Positions 57,507 through 64,000 of a DNA stretch of 64,000 nt are shown here, piece by piece. This DNA is from Uloborus plumipes (lineage: Eukaryota > Arthropoda > Arachnida > Araneae > Uloboridae): positions 48,501-112,500 of the forward strand of contig JAXGGA010001145.1 of NCBI GenBank assembly GCA_038373865.1, given 5' to 3'. The translations under genes were made by a program, and so were the position numbers. Below the pieces are notes generated by a model, which ran no database searches, had not been told where the DNA came from, and worked only from the letters and a program-made list of their open reading frames with translations. Numbering within the stretch: position 1 is the first letter of the stretch; each line of letters opens with the position of its first letter.

Positions 57507-57740
57507 TTTTCTGCAATTTGGCGTCCATTTGTATAAATTATAATTGTTAGCCTTTTGGCTTTTCGTGTTGCTAATCTTTACATTTCAATTTTTTGCTCAT
57601 ATTTTTTGATTAATTTAAAATTTTATTTCATTTTATTTCATTCTGTTTTCTTTCTGCTGTTTTTCGGTATATATTTTTTCCCTATTTGCAAATTTATTGC
57701 TAATTTATTCATAAGTGGTTTCATTTTTTGACAATGTGTA

Positions 57741-60401
57741 TTAGGGTGGAGCGAAAAAAATGAATTTTTGATTTTCGTAAACGGGTACCTTTCATTTACT
57801 GTGAATGAGGATAAGTAACAATTCTGTAAAATATTTCACTTTTGCGACGCCATCTTTAGTCTGCGCATTTCGCCTAAAGTTTTGAAATTTTTGATTTTTT
57901 TTGGATTTTTCAAAATTTTTTAAAAAATATTGCAAATGATAAAACTAGTGACGGGTGGTTATTAAATGGAAGAAAAAGGTTTGAAATATACAAAGAATTT
58001 TTTAAAACCATTTTAGATTATTATTTCAGTTCGTGCATTGCGCTCAAAGTTCATCAAATTTCCCAAAATTTCTGATATTTTCAACAATTTTTAACTCGGT
58101 ATTTTCTCTTAATATTCACTTGAAGTGTCTTCAAACTTGTTTTTATTCATTTTGTTATTACTTTGAACCCTGCAACTCTTCGCTAGCTCATGTGGAACTA
58201 CCCAGGACTCACCACGAGGAGGTGACCGCACTCCTAGTCCTACACGTGAACCCTTCCTTCCAACCAATGCAAGCACGTATTTATATTTCTTAGTTAAGTC
58301 TTTCACAGTTAAATTGTTCCTTTGTGCCGTAAATTGATCAAATATTTCTGTCAGATATCCTCGTTTTTACTAAACTTTTTCTTTTCCTGTGATTACATAC
58401 CAATTTTGAAGAGCTTGTGGCCTATTTGACAGCTCTTTCAACTGATTGAGTCTTGAGTGGCAGTTTAAAAAGAGCGCATTCAGAAATCATATTTAAATTC
58501 TCAGCTTCCGTAATCTTTTTAAATATTGTGTTGTTAAATTACCTGTAAAAGGTAGCTTTGCAATTTCCACATCATGGCTAGAAATCATATCGATGTATAC
58601 TGACTTTTGATTTATGTATGTAATGTATGAAAATAGATTTTTGTCTATTTTTTGGGATCTGAAGCGTTCTCACTTGTTTGCATGTTTGTTTTCTAGATTG
58701 AGCGTTTATAATACGATATAAAACAAGTTTCTTCATATGCTCTCTCTTATGAACTAACCAGATTATTTCCCGGCGTTGCCCGGGTGCTTATTAATACAAC
58801 ATAGCTCTAAAAAATATTTGAATGAATTCTATCCACATGGGAATATAAAAACTTATTTCATGCTAAAAAGAAATAGTTGAGGTTTAAATGGATAATTCAT
58901 TGTCGATCGTAATCTTTGTAGGAAAATACTCCTATTTAAATGTGTTACATTTTATCAATTTGTGTGCTTAAAGTCTTATCTCTATTATTCTGTCTATTCA
59001 AAATTATAAGAAAATGGTCATTTTGAGACAAAAGATTTGAATTTTTGGCTTTTTGGATTTTTTTAAATTTCAAAACCCCTGCCTATATGAATGCTAATAC
59101 ATCAGGGAACCTCTGTGCCAAGTTTGTTGAAAATCCGACGAAAACTGGATTTGTATAAGGAACAAACATACATACATTTGATAACAGCATATTGCTTGGG
59201 TGCAAAGTACACATTGTTTTGAATAGATGTGAATACAATTTTCTGCTTTTTCCCGGAGAGATAATCTTTAAAATCTCACACGAATTCATAGCTAAATTAG
59301 TAACGTCTGTACTTCATCCTAAAAGAGCAAGGACACTTTTACCCGCGAAAGTTATGAACTCTTTTAAAAATTATAGTCTAAAGATTGTTTGCTGTAGTCA
59401 ACATCTGACTAGGGAAAGTTTTTTTTTGGACTTCTGTTTCACATTTTTTTGAATATTTTCCCAGTCAAAACTACCTTGCTCATCTCATGAAGTTACTGTT
59501 GATCAGTACTTGAACCATTTTTATTGTCAAAATCGATCTGATTAATGACAAATTCTATAGGTTCATATTGAGCTGATTTGAAAGAATAACATGTTTAGCT
59601 TCGTCTAACAGGCCCAAAAATCACTTTGGTCCACTGGTAGGTCCATCTAGCTTTTGTAAAAATGCAGCAAATTAAGTTCATTCAAATGTAATTGGCAAAT
59701 GTTCCATCACAGAGATCTACCAAATTTTTCTTCCAATTTCCGTATTACACCTTTATTTTCCTGTCTTTGTAGTGTATCCATCAAAACCAATGCAAACAAT
59801 TTCCTACTCAAAGAAACAATTTATTGTTTCTGACTTGTATAAAAAATGTAAATGTATGCTCTCATCGGTTGGAAGCAAGGGGAGCGCGAGTGGCACCCAA
59901 AGTGCGGCCACTTCCTCGTGGTGAGTCCTGGGTAATTTCAATGAGCAAGCATAGAGTTGAGTAGTTCAAAGAAACAACAAAATGATTAAGAAAATGTTTT
60001 GAAGGCACTTTTAGTAAATATTGAGAGGAAATATTGAATTATAAAATTTCTGCTAATATTGAAATATCGGAAATTTCTGAAAATTTGATGAACTTAGAGC
60101 CTAATGCGCAGACTGAAATTATAATCTGAAATGATTTTTAAAAATTTCTTGTATATTTCAAACCTTTTTCTTCCATTTAATAACCACCCGTTACTAGTTT
60201 TATCATTTGCAATATTTTTTAAAAAAATTTGAAAAATCTAAAAAAAATCTAAAATTTCAAAACTTTAGGCCAAATGCGCAGACTAAAGATGACGTCGCAA
60301 AAGTGAAATATTTTACAGAATTGTTACTTATCCTCATTCACAGTAAATGAAAAATACCCGTTTACGAAAATCAAAAATTCATTTTTTTCGCTCCACCCTA
60401 A
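57741..60401. mobile_element. Foldback element with TTAGGGTGGAGCG termini
   Basis: Ends TTAGGGTGGAGCGAAAAAA and its complement are flanked by TGTGTA (57735-57740, 60402-60407). The duplication could be read as 8 bp (AATGTGTA) if the last AA is host. Arms of roughly 540 bp pair (57741-58280 with about 59865-60401), including a GC-richer block 'cccaggactcaccacgagga' at 58202. The middle 1.6 kb is unrelated to the arms and has no transposase. Confidence 0.8.
58750..59190 (+). repeat. Retroelement-like repeat inside the foldback
   Basis: A block from 'tttcccggcgttgcccgggt' to 'aaggaacaaacatacataca' resembles the 3' parts of dispersed arthropod retroelements ('gtgccaagtttgttgaaa'). Its family is not known to me. 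Confidence 0.4.
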
Positions 60402-61899
60402 TGTGTATGATCTATGCACTGTAAAAAATTTCGGAAACGTTTCTGAAAATAAGATAAACGTTTCTGAATATGACGGAAACATCCGCCTGAAACCAGCTCT
60501 CCGAAATAGTCGGAAACGTTTCCGAGTATACAAAATACCTAAGGGGAAGTCGCGTAGCTCGATGCACAACGAGCAAAATTGAGGTTCCGGAGAAGATTGA
60601 AACCGGAAACGGCGCCATATTAATGTGTTCGCATTTCAGCTTGTGTATATTTAATCTTGCTCGGTATAAAATCGGATATGATGGGAACTGTTAATCCGTG
60701 AGGAATTTAATACAAGCAAGGAATGTACGAATGGTATTTGCTTCGTTTTGGTGACATATAAAATTAATACGAAAACTAAATCTTCAATGCGTACTTCAAC
60801 GGTATTATCAGAGTGTGTAACAAGTATAGATTATTACGATACAACGCGAAGAGGTTTGGATTATTTTTTTTGTTCCAGAAGCCGGTAAGTGCTATTCATT
60901 GCTTAGAATTGGATTTATTTTCTTTCAAAGTGTATAAAGTTTTTGCTGTGCCTCAACCTTTTTTTTCCTCGGGACTTGTATTGACAAAACTTGTTTTTAT
61001 TCTGAGCTTTGAGAAATTTTTCTAGTTAAAATTAAGCGAATTAGTTAAAAATATTAATGATAATAAGATCAGGAGCTCTCCCAGGGTCATGGGAGGTCGC
61101 TGGGACCTCCAAAACATTTTCCTCATTCTGCAAATTCGGACTGTCGATTCTGAAAATTCATTGACAGTATTCCAATATTTTTTGTGATAAAATTTGTTTG
61201 TGAGTTGCTGCAATCTTTCATTCTTTATGCATGTTGAGCATAAGAAGAACCGATTAATAAAAATATATCTTATTCTGGTATTGACGTCACTACATCGTTC
61301 CTGCTCTGCGCGCTTGGGGGAATTCCCGTATGACACAAGACTTCATTCAAATGAGTAATTTTTTGTTGCGCGGAAGAATAATTCGAGTGAGTGTTAGAAT
61401 ATTTTAATAGTGTGTCATTTTCTGTACTCTTAAAAACACTCTGAACAAGAGTGGAACATTATTCGAGCAGCAATTACTTAAGGATTGTGTGCTATTTATG
61501 AATGGACATTCATCGATGTATTATGGAATATTTCATTTAAAAATGAAAAGTAAGAAAACATTTTTATTTTTTAAGATTTTTTGCGTTTAGCTTCAGGCTT
61601 TTAGTTTTGGGACTTGGGGGAAGAGGGGGGGGGGGAATCGTTCCCCCTAGATTTTAAATTTACTGCTTTTTATTATGCATTTATGCTTGTAATTTGATGC
61701 TTTCGTTCTGCAAAATACATAGAGCACATACTTTTTGCCCCCCCCCCCCCCCTCCAAACTTTGAAATGGTGGTCTAGTTTATATTGTTTAATGAATAAAG
61801 GATATGAAAATATCCTTTCAGACTGAAGTTGCACCTGTTACTATTCCAACATGTCACTATTCCTGAATATTAATATTGATACATTCCTTGGCTATTATA

Positions 61900-62548
61900 C
61901 AGGGTGTCCACTCCTATCGTGGACCAATAGCTAATTTCTAAACCGTTAGAGATAAGCATATAGTTGATTTAGGAAAAAATCTCCAAATTACGAAAGGAAT
62001 TTTGGGTCTATTCAATGTTTTTCAAAAAATCAAATTTTGAGAGTTACGAAATTTAAATTTTTATACAGCCCCCCAGTCCTATCAATCATATTTAGTAAAA
62101 CATTCTTGTCACTGTAACGTTTAAAACTAAAAAAAAATCACTCTTCTACCACAAAAATTGACCGAGTTATGACGTTTTGAAAAATCAAGATTTTGCATTA
62201 TTTCATAATGTCATCGAGAGATCGCTCCATCGATGACGTTATGAAATAATGCAAAATCTTGATTTTTCAAAACGTCATAACTCGGTCAATTTTTGTGGTA
62301 GAAGAGTGATTTTTTTTTAGTTTTAAACGTTACAGTGACAAGAATGTTTTACTAAATATGATTGATAGGACTGGGGGGCTGTATAAAAATTTAAATTTCG
62401 TAACTCTTTCAAAATTTGATTTTTTGAAAAACATTGAATAGACCCAAAATTCTTTCGTAATTTGGAGATTTTTTCCTAAATCAACTATATGCTTATCTCT
62501 AACGGTTTAGAAATTAGCTATTGGTCCACGATAGGAGTGGACACCCTG
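61900..62548. mobile_element. Near-perfect foldback with TA flanks (Tc1/mariner-like MITE)
   Basis: Arms 61900-62217 and 62230-62548 start CAGGGTGTCCACTCC, pair almost perfectly over 318 bp and surround a 12-bp loop. TA flanks both ends. No coding capacity. Confidence 0.88.
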
Positions 62549-62699
62549 TATACTTTTTGAATGTCAATAATATATAATTTCGAATTCACTGAAATATTTT
62601 TTAGCCATTACTTGTGGCACAAACGCTTATTGTACTACATATGTACGTTCTAAAATGTTTACCACACAAAAAAGGAAGTGCCGTACATTGTCAAAAATA

Positions 62700-63000
62700 T
62701 CAATTCTAAATATATAGGGCAGCTGCAGTTCATGATATTTTTAAAAACATTTCTGAGATACTTCTGAGTGTTTCGGAATCTACTTTCTGTAATTTTACAC
62801 AGCGTTTCTGTGTACTTCGGAATCTGCTTTCTGTAATTTCAAAAAACATTTCTTAGTATTTTGAAATCCTCTTTGTATAATTTTCAAAAACATTTGAGTG
62901 TATATTGTGCCGCTGCGGTTTATGAAATTTTCAAAAAGAGTTCTTGAGTATGCTAGAATTCTCTCTGAAATTTTCAAAAACGTTTTCGAACATCTTGGAA
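62700..63000. repeat. Diverged inverted copies of the AAACGTTT satellite
   Basis: Units of the form 'aacatttctgagtattt.ggaatc..ctttctgtaattt' repeat about every 60-80 bp in the opposite orientation to the 63565 array. They are interspersed with 'cagctgcagttcatga' and 'cgctgcggtttatga', which match the inverse of 'catgaaccgcagctgc' at 63539 and 63762. Confidence 0.6.
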
Positions 63001-63564
63001 TCCTTTCTCTGTAACTTTTTTTAATACAAATCTCATGTCGCAGACTTCAATAAGTTTAATTAATTTTTTCACCGCTGAGATGAGCGATATTTCATTCCAA
63101 AAAGAAAACAAAAAATAAATTAATAAAATACTTTAATAATGGTGTGACAACACAAAATTATTATTATTTTTTTTTAATCCTCCAGTTTCTTATGTTATAA
63201 CTCTATTTTTATGAACCTCAACTTTTACAAATAACAAAACAACTGGTGGATTAAAAAACATAATAAAATTCATAAATAATAAAAATTCTGTATTTTTACA
63301 CAATTATAAAAGTATTTTATTGAATTATTTTTATTTGCTTTTTAAAATGAAATATTACAAATCTCAGCGGTAAGAAAGAAAAAAAAACAGAATCATTATA
63401 ATACAGATGATTATATAAAAAAAAAAGAGTAACAGAAAAAAGGATTTCGAAACATTTGAAAACATTTTTGAAAATTTCAGAGGTTTCTGAAATACTGAGA
63501 AAGCTTTCTGAAATACTCAGATACCTTTCTGAATATTTCATGAACCGCAGCTGCATGAAATACT

Positions 63565-63810
63565 CAGAAACGTTTCTGAAAAGAACAGAAAGAGGATTCC
63601 GACATACTCAGAAACGTTTCTGAAAATGACAGAAAGAGGATTCCGACATACTCAGAAACGTTTCTGAAAATAACAGAAAGAGGATTCCGACATACTCAGA
63701 AACGTTTCTGAAAATAACAGAAAGAGGATTCCGACATACTCAGAAACGTTTCTGAAAATAACATGAACCGCAGCTGCCCGACATACTCAGAAACGTTTCC
63801 GGATTTTTTT
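63565..63810. repeat. 44-bp satellite with AAACGTTT palindrome
   Basis: Copies start at 63565, 63609, 63653, 63697 and 63741, in exact 44-bp register, with a further partial copy near 63785. Each unit contains CAGAAACGTTTCTG, a perfect 14-bp palindrome, followed by 'cagaaagaggattccgaca'. It is bracketed by two copies of CATGAACCGCAGCTGC. Confidence 0.9.
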
Positions 63811-64000
63811 TTACAGTGTGGGATCTTTTGGAAATTTATTTCTTAACGGTTTTTTCTTGATGGTTTCATGTAATAAATTTCGGCTCTAAGCATTGTCTTG
63901 TTTGTTTTGTTAATATCCAGTTCTTGCTATTTATACTGTCTTTCGTTCGAAAGTGTTGCTTTTATCGGATGACTCTTCATCCTAAAGCTCACACCTCTTG

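Larger units (their letters stand above)
60417..63818. mobile_element. CACTA/CMC-like non-autonomous transposon
   Basis: It begins CACTGTAAAAAA and ends TTTTTTACAGTG, flanked by TG on both sides. The uninterrupted Penelope arm (left copy) shows exactly this site, so the borders are supported. CACTG termini with a 2-bp duplication fit CACTA/EnSpm or the wider CMC group. No transposase was recognised. Subterminal regions are filled with repeats centred on AAACGTTT, and a foldback is nested at 61900-62548. Confidence 0.75.
55763..64000 (+). mobile_element. Penelope-like element with inverted terminal arms, interrupted twice, cut by the window end
   Basis: Coding part 56260-57506 (RT plus GIY-YIG) lies between inverted copies of one sequence. 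The left arm runs from 55763 or earlier to 56226. The right arm is in three pieces, 57507-57740, 60402-60416 and 63819-64000, split by elements at 57741-60401 and 60417-63818. The arms look about 95% or more identical over several hundred bp. The window stops where the right arm would continue into the sequence matching 55806 and below, so the true ends are not visible. Confidence 0.85.

Noticed and set aside
63565..63810. CRISPR-like array of regular repeats
   Set aside because: Repeats are contiguous with no unique spacers, in an animal genome, inside a transposon; it is a tandem satellite.

Overview
This is a AT-rich animal nuclear window with three split, conserved protein-coding genes. 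Exons of 40-250 bp are separated by kilobase introns with GT-AG borders, and most of the remaining sequence is transposon-derived. The load of Penelope-like, CR1-like, hAT, piggyBac-like and foldback elements, the low GC and the poly-G/poly-C runs suggest an arthropod. A chelicerate such as a spider is my best guess, at low confidence because nothing here is taxon-diagnostic. All exon models were assembled by eye from splice signals, reading phase and remembered family similarity. Every phase closes, but no alignment was run.

Gene layout. (1) CEP41, a ciliary rhodanese-domain protein, lies on the minus strand at 26246-2676 in 11 coding exons (356 codons). (2) STEEP1 (CXorf56), the STING ER-exit factor, lies on the plus strand at 26678-39588 in 7 coding exons (221 codons). 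Its start codon is head-to-head with CEP41, 431 bp away, so the two probably share a promoter region. (3) MRPL17, mitochondrial large-subunit protein bL17m, lies on the minus strand at 52834-41708 in 4 coding exons (182 codons). It converges tail-to-tail with STEEP1. The three genes have no known joint pathway, so their proximity looks like ordinary compact-gene neighbourhood.

Transposon layout. CEP41 introns hold a composite TTAA-flanked element (5536-8512) with other elements nested in it, a 2.6-kb foldback (10734-13367), and smaller MITEs. STEEP1 introns hold three large inverted-repeat elements (28081-28674, 31139-32503, and a decayed piggyBac at 33089-34882) and an hAT copy with an 8-bp target duplication (37729-38475). 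MRPL17 introns hold a 5'-truncated CR1-like LINE with an open ORF (46775-47617), an older LINE relic and two hAT MITEs.

The last 8 kb is a stack of insertions. A Penelope-like element (RT plus GIY-YIG) is flanked by inverted copies of its own terminal sequence. Its right arm is split first by a foldback element (57741-60401) and then by a CACTA/CMC-like element (60417-63818). The latter itself carries a mariner-like foldback (61900-62548) and a 44-bp satellite built on the palindrome AAACGTTT. The window ends inside the Penelope right arm.

The most interesting items are the Penelope element with a decayed hammerhead-like core in its terminal repeat, the nested insertion chronology, the CACTA-like element's satellite, and the number of long inverted repeats inside the introns of conserved genes.
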